64,000 nt of DNA from JBCCXL01 sp039191605 (GTDB taxonomy: Bacteria; Acidobacteriota; Thermoanaerobaculia; Multivoradales; JAHZIX01): the NCBI GenBank assembly GCA_039191605.1, contig JBCCXL010000008.1, forward strand, positions 62,001-126,000. Direction: 5' to 3'. The notes under the pieces are model-generated. The model had not been told where the DNA came from. It made no database searches and worked only from the letters and a program-made list of their open reading frames with translations. Below, piece after piece: positions 8,710 to 17,547 of this stretch. The translations under genes were made by a program, and so were the position numbers. The first letter of the stretch is position 1; the number at the start of each line of letters is the position of its first letter.

Positions 8710-9540
8710 CTATCCAGGCAGTAACACTGACGCCGGCGCTGTGGGAGTTGTGGGAAGCGCAAAGCGCTTTCCAAGATCCAAGACCCGGCGCGCAGCGCCC
8801 GGTCTTGGATCGGCAGCTTGCACAGCGCTGACCCGCAGGCCGTAGACGCTGCCGGGGCTCTGTCTTCCGTGCACCGAGTGCGGACGACGATGATTGTAAG
8901 ATTCGACCCAGCGAGAGATCCCTGCACGAACTTGACGACCGTGGCGCCACTCGGCCAGGGACGCGCACTCGGACTTCAAAGAGCGCCAGAGACGCTCGAT
9001 GAAGACCTTGTCGCGCCAGCGGCCGCGACCGTCCATCGAGATCGTGATCTCGTGGGCTTCCAGCACGTTCAGAAAGTCCTCGCTGGTGAATTGACTCCCC
9101 TTGATCGGTATTGAAGATCTTCGGTGGACCGAAACGCTTCAAGGCTTCTTCTAAAGCCTCGACACAGAACGAGCTGTCCATCGTGTTCGAAAGCCTCCAC
9201 GAAAGCGCCGCTCGTGTCGCCCAATCCATTACCGCCACCAGGTAGAAATGGCTTCCCTCGACGGGAATGTAGGTGATGTCAGCGCACCACACGTGATCCG
9301 GCTCCGTGATCGAAAGTCCGCGGAGCCGATATGGGTAGATGCAGTGGCCGGGCGTGGGGGGGGCGACGTGTGTGGCCGAGGATAGACCGGCGTCAACCCT
9401 TGAATCCGCATCAGGCTTCGGATCCGCTTGCGCCCGACCGAATAGCCACGACGCTGCAACTCGTAGGTCATCTGCCGCGAACCGTAGAACGGCGTGCGCA
9501 GATACTGCTTGTCGATTTCTCGCATCAGTTTCTGATTCAA
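8710..9540 (-). pseudogene. IS3-family transposase OrfB, copy 1, broken by frameshifts
   Basis: A DDE integrase-type transposase split over three frames. The N-terminal part (KYLRTPFYGS-like helix-turn-helix region, to PVYPRPHTS) is read from 9540. Reading then shifts at a run of eight G on the plus strand near 9355. The middle part carries the first catalytic Asp (VWCADITYIP) and the second (NTDQG), and reading shifts again at an extra C near 9097. The last part carries the catalytic Glu in IERLWRSLKSEC. A TGA also lies immediately before the SSYYY segment that normally precedes the start. All three catalytic residues survive, but no single protein can be made. The intact homologue is at 16123-16950. 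Confidence 0.85.
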
Positions 9541-9608
9541 GGGGCTCTCGCCTCGAGAACGGTAGTAGTACGAAGATCAGCTGAGGCTGAGCAAGCAACA
9601 TTGCCGAG

Positions 9609-9941
9609 TCAGACACAGAGATCGTTGGCGTCTAATGTGTGCCACGCGCTGTCGCCGGCCCAGCGATCGAAAATCCTGGCCCAAAAATCCCGTTCGATCA
9701 CCAGCTCGCCGATTTTCGTCTGGAGCTGCTGAATCTCTGCTTCGCGGGATGCGTTTCGGCGCTTCGAGCCCCGACCGAAGATGTCGCTGAGGCCCTTTTG
9801 CGCTTGGCGCTTCCAGTTGGTGATCAGGTTGGGATGAATGTTGTAGCGAGAGGCCAGCTGAGCGATGGTCTCGTCGCCCAGGAGGGTTTCCGAGCTGATT
9901 CTTGCCTTCAAGTCAGCAGGACGCGTACGACGCTTGGCCAT
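9609..9941 (-). CDS. IS3-family transposase OrfA, copy 1 (intact)
   Basis: A 110-residue OrfA of the IS3 type. It has an N-terminal helix-turn-helix (about residues 8-55, with ETLLGDETIAQLASRYNIHP and LITNWKRQ) that binds the element ends. A leucine-zipper-like heptad region (EAEIQQLQTKIGELVIERDFW) follows and is used for multimerisation. In functional IS3 elements OrfA is joined to OrfB by programmed -1 frameshifting. Here the downstream orfB is damaged, so OrfA alone cannot transpose this copy. The equivalent gene in copy 2 is frameshifted. Confidence 0.88.
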   Translation of the reverse strand: MAKRRTRPADLKARISSETLLGDETIAQLASRYNIHPNLITNWKRQAQKGLSDIFGRGSKRRNASREAEIQQLQTKIGELVIERDFWARIFDRWAGDSAWHTLDANDLCV

Positions 9942-10093
9942 GATTCCAGGTCCTTTCCGAGTGGGCTGGAATCCACCTTACAAGCTGTCTAATTTTTTGG
10001 ACCGGCTCTTGATCTTTGGTTGGGTATCGCGGTGCCGGATCCGCAAAATGTTTTCTGATCGGGGGAGCTTGGCGAGCGTCGGAGCCAGTCCCT

Positions 10094-11809
10094 TCAGGAC
10101 AGCCGACTTCGTATTCGCTCGACTCGGTTGACACCAACTCTGGATCCATCCGCCGCAGAGGCCGCAGTCACAGCCAGAGCATGGTCGATTCGGAGCTGGG
10201 CAACGGCCTTCAATTTAATCTTTTCTGGCCGTTTTCTTCGATCCAAGGGTTGAATTCCCTGGATAATGCCCTCTGCGCCAAAGAAACGGTCTGCAATTTT
10301 CAGGGTGACTTTTTGTTTGATATAGATCTCCAAGCACAGGAAACCGCTATCTAGCCGAATCACGCAGTAGGTCGACCTCTTCACAGGGCCAGCGAAGATG
10401 TTGGGAGTATCGACCTCTTTTGTTCTCAGGAAAGTAAATAGGTTTTCGATCTTCTCCCTGGGCCTGTCTGCATCGCATGAAGGTGTTATGCAAAGCAGAT
10501 AGGCAGGGGCCTCGGAGGCTCGCTCATCAGCAACCAGAGTGCCTTGGCTCAAGGCAAGGGGCTTCTCGAACTGCTGATGAAAAAGCGCATCGAGACAGAG
10601 GAAGGACTCGTTCAATTTCTCGGTCTTTAGGCCCATGGCTGCCAGTACGATGCCGCGCTCAGCGAAGAATGAAGTTTTTTCTTGGATCCCTCTAGGCAAT
10701 CTACCTGAATTCGAGAATCCGCTCATCAGCCACCTCTGGAGGGATTCCCGCTGACCTTGACCAGCGATTGATTTTGCTTTTTTCGGATTAGAGAAACCCG
10801 CCTCGATGAGGCTTGTCTCAAGATCCTCGCAAGTCACCATACTAAGCTTCTCAGCGAGCAAGCGCCACAATAACTTGAGGTTTGCTATATCGAGAGCTCG
10901 CAACTGCTTGTTGGTTTGTTCCAAGTGTGCGCGCCATTCATCGATGAGAATCGCCAAGAAAGAACCACCGCGACCTACTGGACTCTTCTCGTCGCCTACC
11001 TCGAGCAGAACAGCGGCGTCGAGGTTACTATCTAACCGTTCCAGAATAGCCGGAAGATGCCGACGGTGGTGCTGGGTCAGCTCAAGCATTGTCAACTGGA
11101 CTAATCCGCCATAGTTCTCGGAAATTCCTTTCAGGACCTCTTCCAAGAAGCTGTCTGGAGCCACCGTGAAAGGGGTGTTCCCAGTTGCTCCGCCCTCCTT
11201 GTTACGAATAGCGATAACGAGATTGTCTATGCGTAGGTTGGGGTTCGATTCTTCGAAGGAAGAAGGTGTCAACTCGAAGAAGGTGTTGAGGCGTGTGCGA
11301 ACTTCCGAAATCTTGGCGTTACCCGTAAAAATACACACGAACCGGAGGGCCTGACCTTGGGAATGGTCCCCCTTCAGAGCTCTTAGGATCTCCAGGGCCT
11401 CAGCGCCGTCGTCATCCACAAGATGCCAATCAAGCACCACGATATCGGCGCTCTGGGCGAGGCGGATCGCCTTGTCCCGGTCGTTTTGTATATACCTGAG
11501 ACCGCAGGTCAGGAGTCCTGTTTCGATGAGAGTGTGATGGATCTTTGAAAGCAGATTGGCGTCAGGGTCCTCTCCGCTTCTTTGCCGCCTCAGAGGAAAT
11601 TCAGTAACCAGCTTTTCGAGCTCCTCTTCTTCGAGATACTCGGGGATCTGATCCTCAATCAGACTCGACTCGTCCGTAGTCGAAGCATCGCCTGCTACCG
11701 CACTGCCGAACTGATCAGGCCAATGATCATCGATGATGACCGCGCTGCGCAGATAGTCGCGAATGATACTTTGCGCAAGTTCATCATAGGTCGAAGGTTC
11801 CGGTCTCAT
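10094..11809 (-). CDS. Receiver-domain protein, third gene of putative defence operon
   Basis: A 571-residue cytosolic protein. The first 200 residues look like a response-regulator receiver: acidic pair Asp27-Asp28 after the first strand (SAVIIDDHW), phospho-acceptor candidate Asp127 in DIVVLDWHLVDDDG, and Thr162 in FVCIFTGNA. About 60 acidic residues are inserted after the first strand, which is unusual. The remaining 370 residues are not recognised: a helical region to about residue 400, then strand-like sequence with YLLCITPSCDADRPREKIENLF. No standard DNA-binding output domain or nuclease motif was recognised. Its ATG directly abuts the TAA of the GHKL gene, so the two are probably co-translated. 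The partner's C-terminal kinase-like module suggests phosphotransfer to Asp127. Its G+C is visibly lower than the chromosomal flanks. Confidence 0.75.
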   Translation of the reverse strand: MRPEPSTYDELAQSIIRDYLRSAVIIDDHWPDQFGSAVAGDASTTDESSLIEDQIPEYLEEEELEKLVTEFPLRRQRSGEDPDANLLSKIHHTLIETGLLTCGLRYIQNDRDKAIRLAQSADIVVLDWHLVDDDGAEALEILRALKGDHSQGQALRFVCIFTGNAKISEVRTRLNTFFELTPSSFEESNPNLRIDNLVIAIRNKEGGATGNTPFTVAPDSFLEEVLKGISENYGGLVQLTMLELTQHHRRHLPAILERLDSNLDAAVLLEVGDEKSPVGRGGSFLAILIDEWRAHLEQTNKQLRALDIANLKLLWRLLAEKLSMVTCEDLETSLIEAGFSNPKKAKSIAGQGQRESLQRWLMSGFSNSGRLPRGIQEKTSFFAERGIVLAAMGLKTEKLNESFLCLDALFHQQFEKPLALSQGTLVADERASEAPAYLLCITPSCDADRPREKIENLFTFLRTKEVDTPNIFAGPVKRSTYCVIRLDSGFLCLEIYIKQKVTLKIADRFFGAEGIIQGIQPLDRRKRPEKIKLKAVAQLRIDHALAVTAASAADGSRVGVNRVERIRSRLS

Positions 11810-14767
11810 TTACTCCTCCGCGAGGACTACGCTTTTATGGAACCGAATGCAGATGCAGGCTCCCGGCAGCTTGCGATAGGTCTCGATATCGGTGGCCCAA
11901 ATTTCGTGATGGTAGCGAGTGAGGTTGGCTCTGGCGATATACAAACCGAGACCTCTCCCCCCCGGTTTGGTGCTGACAAAGGGTTCGAAGATCTCTTCGA
12001 GTAAGGTTGGATGAATTCCAGGACCGGAGTCACAAATCGTCAACACATTTGCTACCCGATCGAGCACGATCCGCCGCTCGTCCTGCTCGCGCAACCAGTA
12101 GATCGCATTGTCGATGAGATTTACGAAGACCGGAAGGACTGCGGCGGGCACCTCGTGGATCGCGTAGGCTCGGAAGGCCTCAGTGACCTCAAAGGAGACG
12201 CCGACCGATCGAAGGGAATTGCCTAAGAAGCTCTGGCAATACTCGTAGATGCGCGCGCCGCTGATATCGCTTTTCGTGCGGAAGCTCCCTCGGTAAAGGG
12301 GGCTCATCAGTTTGTACCGTTGCTCCAGATGCTGGAAGCCTGCCCGAAGCTCTTCGGTCAGACCTCGGGCATTGGGTGCATTTCGAACCACGTTTCGAAG
12401 CTTGGCGATATTCGCGCGAAGGCCACGGTAAAGCTGATTTAGATCATGGTCGATGATCTCGACTGTCAATCCGAGTTGTACAAGCTCCAGGTTCTGATTG
12501 GCCTGCTCTTGCAGCAACTCGATCTCATCATTCTGAAACTTACGGAGTTCATCGGGGTTGCTCTCGAGAAAATCTTCCAGATAGGAGAGCTGGCGCATGG
12601 AAAAAACTTCGAGGTTCTCGGCCGCTTCATTGGTAGCCGTATTTAGGGCGCCGAGAACCTCGTTCGGATCAGCGATCTCGAATCGTCGGGCTTCCTCAAC
12701 AGAGGATGAGTGGGTGGCAGCCAACAGCGCTCTCTCGATTTGGGACCGCTCGGTTGTATAGATTTTTTTCAGCCGCCGCAAATGCTGTGCCTGCATATCC
12801 TCGAGGGCGGCGTGAGCAGAACTGTGCAGCCTGCCGAGTCTGGCCAGAGCCTGCTTGTGAGCATTGTCGATAAGATTTCTGGCACTAACGGCTTCTTCTG
12901 CTTCAGGCCACGATTCGCGAACGGCTTCGGTAAATCTCCTGCGGATCTCCATGCAGGACTGCGAGAATGCTGAGACCGCAATCTCGTGATCATGAAGAGC
13001 TTTCTTCAGTTTTGTGTCCCGTCCCAGGGATAGGTCGGCAGGCACGCGGATCCTTGCCTGGCCCTCTGTCCTTGCTAGTCGGGCCGTGAAGTCCGTGACA
13101 GCCTTCGCGATCTCCGGAGGCCCCGGGCTATCTAGGTTCTTGAGGCCGGTAAGCCCTTCATTGAGGAGAGTCTCTAGTTGTTCAGGCCCATTCTTGGAAA
13201 TAAAAGTGATCTTGCCGTGAGCTTCCGTGAAAAGCTTCTTGCGCCTGTCGTTGACTCTCTTTTTCTCGGCCTTGAGTTGGACATCCTTTGCTTTCAGTCC
13301 CTCCTTTGTCTGCCTGAAGTGCCCCTCCTTTTTGAAGTGCTCAAGGGCAACGTCACTAAAGAACTGCATCAGAATTTTCCGTAGGTCCCGGTAGGCGGCA
13401 TTCTGAATGAGTCCCTCCCGACCGGCCTTGTCGATCAGCTTCGGATTACCCTCACCTGAGATGGCAACGTAGCCGAACATTCGGCGATAAGAAAAGTGAT
13501 ATCGGATCGCGGATCGCGATCGTCGCTCCTCGAAGTGGAGCCAATCCCACTCGGGGTTTCCGTAGGGCAGAACGCGGAGGCCATCCCGATAGATCATCAG
13601 GCCACCGTAGAGATCCAGCTTTTTCTTAATGAGTCGCCAGGTCTCCTTTTCGAGTTGGCTCTCGGACTCACGGCCTTGGATATACCAGAGACGAAGTCTA
13701 AACGGGCCGCAAGAAAGCCTTTGCCTGGGCTGTAGAACCGGATGGGGGAGCTTCTGAAGTTCGCCGTAGATCTCCAGTTTACCTCGGTATCGACCCTCCG
13801 AATCGAACTCGACGTCGATGAAGTGATCATGAACGCGCAGGTCATCCGGGCTAATCGCATCAACGGTAGCGAAGAAGCTGCGCCAGACCTGATTCTCGGT
13901 GTCAAATCGCCGGATATCGGTCGTGAAGTCCGAGGAACCGGACTCTTCTCTCATTGAATCACCGAATGTGTTGTCGAAATTGGAAAGCAGTTGCAGAAAC
14001 TTGATGTGAGGGTGACGTTCGAGCTCGTCATTCCGACTGGGCTTCTCCAGATAGGGGCGGAATTCAGCAACCAGGTCTCGGATGTAAAACAGTGTTCCCC
14101 GGTTTTTCTTCCATTGCCCAATCACCCGTTTCAGTTCGGAGAGATCCACCGAGAACGAGTCGAGCTGATTTGAGATCGTATCCCTGAGCCGAACCTCGCT
14201 TTCGGTTTGCCAAGCAGTCTCCGTCCGGTGTACCACCTTCCGCAATGAGTCGACCATGTCGTCGACGATACCGGTGTCGAGCTCGTCGAGATCGGAGAAG
14301 GTGATCGTCGGGATCTCGATGTCCGAAAGCAGTAGGCGCTCATTGCGGACCAGGTTCCAATTGATCAGGAGGGCGGTGTAGGGATCAGTCCCCTCCTTGG
14401 ACCGATAGCTTCGGCTGATCAGGAGTAGCGTATCGCCCAGCGTCGAGATCGCCAGTCGACCGATTCCCTTTTCGCCCTGGATCGGCCGCTTCTCCATTCC
14501 GTCCGGCGGCTCCAGGCTACTTCGTAGATCTTTCTTTCCCGAAGCTCCGACGACCAGCCAGCGGTGTAGGAGTTGGCTCTCGGTCATACCCACACCCGTG
14601 TCCCATAGAATTGCCCGATCCTCTTCGGGATGAGCGTCGAGCTTTACTTCGTGGGCGTAAGCATCGTAGGCATTCTTGAATAGCTCGCTGATCGCAGTTG
14701 GACAGTCAGCAATCTGTTGCATTCCCAGGAGATCGATGACCCGGGCTTGGACCTCGAACTTGGCCAT
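11810..14767 (-). CDS. Dual GHKL ATPase: MORC/Hsp90-like N-terminus and histidine-kinase-like C-terminus
   Basis: A 985-residue protein with two separate Bergerat-fold ATP sites. The N-terminal module has the N-box ELFKNAYDA (28-36), DTGVGM (56-61) and GEKGIGRLA (98-106), the pattern of MORC and Hsp90-type ATPases. A long, charged, largely helical middle (about 480-760) is probably coiled coil. The C-terminal 220 residues resemble a histidine kinase: an HDLNQL segment with His774 as possible H-box, N-box VNLIDNAIYWL (about 882), D-box ICDSGPGI (about 911), and FEPFVSTKPGGRGLGLYIAR (about 927-946). No membrane segment is seen, so it should be cytosolic. It starts three bases after the methyltransferase stop and ends directly at the receiver gene. 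MORC-like ATPases near DNA methyltransferases are known from predicted restriction systems; this specific combination I do not recognise by name. Confidence 0.85.
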   Translation of the reverse strand: MAKFEVQARVIDLLGMQQIADCPTAISELFKNAYDAYAHEVKLDAHPEEDRAILWDTGVGMTESQLLHRWLVVGASGKKDLRSSLEPPDGMEKRPIQGEKGIGRLAISTLGDTLLLISRSYRSKEGTDPYTALLINWNLVRNERLLLSDIEIPTITFSDLDELDTGIVDDMVDSLRKVVHRTETAWQTESEVRLRDTISNQLDSFSVDLSELKRVIGQWKKNRGTLFYIRDLVAEFRPYLEKPSRNDELERHPHIKFLQLLSNFDNTFGDSMREESGSSDFTTDIRRFDTENQVWRSFFATVDAISPDDLRVHDHFIDVEFDSEGRYRGKLEIYGELQKLPHPVLQPRQRLSCGPFRLRLWYIQGRESESQLEKETWRLIKKKLDLYGGLMIYRDGLRVLPYGNPEWDWLHFEERRSRSAIRYHFSYRRMFGYVAISGEGNPKLIDKAGREGLIQNAAYRDLRKILMQFFSDVALEHFKKEGHFRQTKEGLKAKDVQLKAEKKRVNDRRKKLFTEAHGKITFISKNGPEQLETLLNEGLTGLKNLDSPGPPEIAKAVTDFTARLARTEGQARIRVPADLSLGRDTKLKKALHDHEIAVSAFSQSCMEIRRRFTEAVRESWPEAEEAVSARNLIDNAHKQALARLGRLHSSAHAALEDMQAQHLRRLKKIYTTERSQIERALLAATHSSSVEEARRFEIADPNEVLGALNTATNEAAENLEVFSMRQLSYLEDFLESNPDELRKFQNDEIELLQEQANQNLELVQLGLTVEIIDHDLNQLYRGLRANIAKLRNVVRNAPNARGLTEELRAGFQHLEQRYKLMSPLYRGSFRTKSDISGARIYEYCQSFLGNSLRSVGVSFEVTEAFRAYAIHEVPAAVLPVFVNLIDNAIYWLREQDERRIVLDRVANVLTICDSGPGIHPTLLEEIFEPFVSTKPGGRGLGLYIARANLTRYHHEIWATDIETYRKLPGACICIRFHKSVVLAEE

Positions 14768-14770
14768 ATC

Positions 14771-15925
14771 TCAGTCAGTGTTGCCGTTTCGAAGGCTCTC
14801 GACTAATGCCGAGACGAAGGCTTTGGCCAGGAGGGGAGGAACGGCATTGCCGATGTGAATGACGTTCTTATCGCGACTATCGTCGTAGAACTGATAGTCA
14901 GCTGGGAAAGTTTGGATTAGGGCGCCTTCCCGGGGAGTGATAGCCCGATGTTCTTCCGGATGTCCGAAGCGGCCATTCGAGAGGCTGACGAAGCGAGTGG
15001 TCAGCGTGGGAGAGGGGCGTTCCCAATCCATGCGGCCATAGACATCGGTGTGTCCTTCATGGTCCTTGTAGCATTCGAGTTGGAGCTCAGCCGGCCACTC
15101 AGTCCGACTACCACCGGGTTTCTTGATGGCCCGAATGCGCTGTCGGTTCAGCTCTGAGAGACCTGCCGCTATATGCTGTGGGTCATGGTCACACGTTTGA
15201 CCTGGCTCTAGCTGGCAGAGTTGGTCTCCACACGCTAGTTCGCTCCCTTCGAAGGCGTCTCGAACTGTCCGGTAGCTACCGGGGGAATGAGTCTCCTCGG
15301 GCCAAGGTGGCTGCCCCTGGCGCGATGCGACCATCAGGGTCCGATATCGTTGCTGCGGCACTCCAAACCGGGCAGCATTGACGACCTCACTGCGGACTGC
15401 ATAGCCAGCCTCCTCCAACCGTTCAATCGATTCGTCCCAGACTCCCTCTTCGGCTCGAATCCCGGGAACATTCTCGACAATGAGGAAATTGGGTTCGAAG
15501 TCCAAGACATGGTCAATGAAGCTATTGAGAGCGCCGCGCGACGACGTCGATCGTGTTTTGTCGGTTCGGAGGTTGGTAAAGGGTTGGCAAGGAGGGCAAC
15601 CGATGAAGAGAATTGGATGCTTGCCGTAGGGCAGCAGGATCTGAGCTAGGCTTTTCCGGTCGAGCTCTTCGACCGTTGACTTGAGGAAGGGAATCGGGCC
15701 GGATCCGTTGCTGTTGTTCTCCTGGTAGGTCCTCTTGGCCCGGCCATCGCAATCGATGCCACCAACGATCGTGGCCCCCGCCATGATCGACCCACAAGTA
15801 AAACCACCAGCGCCACAGAAGAAATCAACGACAGCAAGCTGTTCGGAGGGCTTGGCTTTCCGCTGTCCGGAAGGAGGGGGGGACGGTTGGCTAGCGGTAG
15901 GATTCTGGCGCTTCTTCATTTTCAT
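14771..15925 (-). CDS. DNA (cytosine-5-)-methyltransferase, first gene of putative defence operon
   Basis: A 384-residue C5-cytosine methyltransferase with the conserved motifs in order: I, DFFCGAGGFTCG (34-45), for S-adenosylmethionine; IV, GCPPCQPF (109-116), with catalytic Cys113; VI, ENVPG; VIII, QQRYR; IX, GRFGHPEEHRAITPREGALI; and X, GNAVPPLLAK. The variable region before motif IX (about 215-300), which sets the recognition sequence, is of moderate size, suggesting a single short target site. Three bases separate its stop from the GHKL gene, so all three genes form one operon read right to left. No restriction endonuclease is recognisable beside it. It lies inside the IS-bounded, lower-G+C segment and is probably acquired. 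Confidence 0.93.
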   Translation of the reverse strand: MKMKKRQNPTASQPSPPPSGQRKAKPSEQLAVVDFFCGAGGFTCGSIMAGATIVGGIDCDGRAKRTYQENNSNGSGPIPFLKSTVEELDRKSLAQILLPYGKHPILFIGCPPCQPFTNLRTDKTRSTSSRGALNSFIDHVLDFEPNFLIVENVPGIRAEEGVWDESIERLEEAGYAVRSEVVNAARFGVPQQRYRTLMVASRQGQPPWPEETHSPGSYRTVRDAFEGSELACGDQLCQLEPGQTCDHDPQHIAAGLSELNRQRIRAIKKPGGSRTEWPAELQLECYKDHEGHTDVYGRMDWERPSPTLTTRFVSLSNGRFGHPEEHRAITPREGALIQTFPADYQFYDDSRDKNVIHIGNAVPPLLAKAFVSALVESLRNGNTD

Positions 15926-16122
15926 GGATTCTATCAGGGGGCATCTGCTAAACCCTTTAGACCACTGGAATGGAGATCAGATTGGGGCAATCGGGCGCCC
16001 TCCCACCGGAGTTCGGCTACTCAAGCGGAACCGTAGCAGCCTGCCATCGAAGAGAGGTGGACCTCACTGCCTGCACAGCTCCGAGGCCGATTTAAGGTGG
16101 ACCTCGAGAGGTTTGTCGGCCT

Positions 16123-16950
16123 CTATCCGGGCAGCAGCACCGGCGCCAACGCTGTGGGAGTCGTGGGAAGCGCGAAGCGCTTTCCAAGATTCGAGGGCCT
16201 GCGCGCAGCGCCGGGGCTTAGATCGGCAGCTTCCACAGCGCTGACTCGCAGGCCGTAAACGCTGCCGGGGCTCTGACCTCGATGTTCCGAGTGCGGACGG
16301 CAGTGATTACAAAACTCGATCCAGCGAGAGATTTCTGCTCGGACCTGACGACTATGGCGCCACTCGGCCAGGTGCACGCACTCGGACTTCAGAGAGCGCC
16401 AGAGCCGCTCGATGAAGACGTTGTCGAGCCAGCGGCTGCGACCGTCCATCGAGATCGTGATCTCGTGAGCCTCCAGCACATTTAGAAAATCCTCGCTGGT
16501 GAATTGACTCCCTTGATCGGTATTGAAGATCTTCGGCGGGCCGAAACGCTTCAGAGCTTCTTCTAAAGCCTCGATGCAGAATGAGCTATCCATCGTGTTC
16601 GATAGCCTCCACGAGAGCACCGCTCGCGTCGCCCAATCCATCACCGCCACCAGATAGAAATGGCTTCCATCGACGGGACGATAGGTGATGTCGGCGCACC
16701 ACACGTGATCGGGCTCCGTGATCGAAAGTCCGCGAAGCCGATATGGGTAGATGCGGTGGCCTGGCGCAGGTTCCGACGTGCGGGGCCGAGGGTAAACCGG
16801 CGTCAATCCCTGCAGTCGCATCAGCCTGCGGATCCGCTTGCGCCCGACCGGATAGCCACGATTTTGTAGCTCGTAGGTCATCTGCCGCGAGCCGTAGAAC
16901 GGAGTACGCAAGTACTGCTCGTCGATCTCTCGCATCAGTTTCTGATTCAA
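16123..16950 (-). CDS. IS3-family transposase OrfB, copy 2 (open frame)
   Basis: A 275-residue DDE transposase. The helix-turn-helix region contains TPFYGSRQMTYEL and GRKRIRRLMRLQGL. The integrase core follows: VWCADITYRP with the first Asp, IFNTDQGSQFTSEDF with the second, and VFIERLWRSLKSE with the Glu. Such OrfB proteins are normally made as an OrfA-OrfB frameshift fusion. The in-phase frame extends upstream through SYYYRPRGESPL to a TGA, so a solo start is assumed. Because orfA of this copy is frameshifted, transposition would need OrfA from elsewhere, for example from copy 1. Confidence 0.85.
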   Translation of the reverse strand: MNQKLMREIDEQYLRTPFYGSRQMTYELQNRGYPVGRKRIRRLMRLQGLTPVYPRPRTSEPAPGHRIYPYRLRGLSITEPDHVWCADITYRPVDGSHFYLVAVMDWATRAVLSWRLSNTMDSSFCIEALEEALKRFGPPKIFNTDQGSQFTSEDFLNVLEAHEITISMDGRSRWLDNVFIERLWRSLKSECVHLAEWRHSRQVRAEISRWIEFCNHCRPHSEHRGQSPGSVYGLRVSAVEAADLSPGAARRPSNLGKRFALPTTPTALAPVLLPG

Positions 16951-17018
16951 AGGGCTCTCGCCTCGAGGCCGGTAGTAGTACGAGGGTCGGCTGAGGCTGA
17001 GTCATCGACATTGCCGGG

Positions 17019-17350
17019 TCAGGCTCAGAGATCGTTGGCGTCCAATGTGTGCCATGCGCTGTCGTCGACTCAGCGATCGAACACCTTGGCTAAAAAATCC
17101 CGCTCGATCACCAGCTCGCCGATTTTCGCTCGGAGCTGCTGAATCTCCGCTTTGCGGGATGCGTCTCGGCGCTTCGAGCCCCGAGCGAAGATGTCGCTGA
17201 AGCCCTCCTGCGCCTGGCGCTTCCAGTTGGTGATCAGGTTGGGAGGATGTTATAACGAGAGGCCAGCTGGGCGATGGTCTCGTCGCCCCGGAGGGCTTCC
17301 AGGGCGATTTTTGCCTTCAAGTCAGCAGGATAGGTAAGACGCCTGGCCAT
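17019..17350 (-). pseudogene. IS3-family transposase OrfA, copy 2, frameshifted
   Basis: This aligns base for base with orfA of copy 1 except for a one-base deletion near 17241-17252, where GGGATGAATGTTG of copy 1 is GGGAGGATGTTA. The deletion destroys the frame within the helix-turn-helix. The start region (plus-strand GGCCATGATTCC at 17345) and the downstream part are otherwise well preserved. Confidence 0.8.
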
Positions 17351-17547
17351 GATTCCAGGTCCTTTCCGAGTAGGCTGGAATCCACCTTTACAAGCTGTCT
17401 AATTTTTGGGGACCGGCTCTGAGTTGGAGGAGCAGATCGTAGGGATGGGTGTCTTTCCAGCTACAGTAGTTACGGGCGTAGCTGGTCTATCACCATCAGA
17501 ACGATCAAGGGCCCAGAGTTACAAATGATTGGACCTTCCATCAGCGT

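Larger units (their letters stand above)
8641..10008 (-). mobile_element. IS3-family insertion sequence, copy 1 (degenerate)
   Basis: An element of about 1.37 kb whose transposase genes read right to left. Its limits come from comparison with the second copy at 16054-17419: shared sequence runs from GAGGTGGACC on the left to GACCGGCTC on the right. Near the two ends TAAGGTGGACTCC and the reverse complement of GGAATCCACCTTA form an imperfect inverted repeat. orfA is intact and orfB is broken. No clear target-site duplication was found. It forms one boundary of the low-G+C methyltransferase/GHKL/receiver cassette. Confidence 0.85.
16054..17419 (-). mobile_element. IS3-family insertion sequence, copy 2 (degenerate)
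   Basis: A second copy of the element at 8641-10008, in the same orientation and about 1.37 kb long. The same ends are present: GAGGTGGACC on the left and GACCGGCTC on the right, with internal AAGGTGGA-type repeats. Here orfB is open but orfA carries a one-base deletion. The two copies are diverged by scattered substitutions, so insertion was not recent. Together they flank the three-gene cassette like a composite transposon with direct-repeat ends. Confidence 0.85.

Noticed and set aside
8600..10020. Target-site duplications of the IS copies
   Set aside because: Three- to five-base flanks were compared at both copies, but no matching pair was convincing given uncertainty in the exact ends.
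17420..17547. Possible remnant frame between IS copy 2 and the UPF0175 gene
   Set aside because: A short plus-strand frame ends near 17550, but it has no start and no family resemblance.
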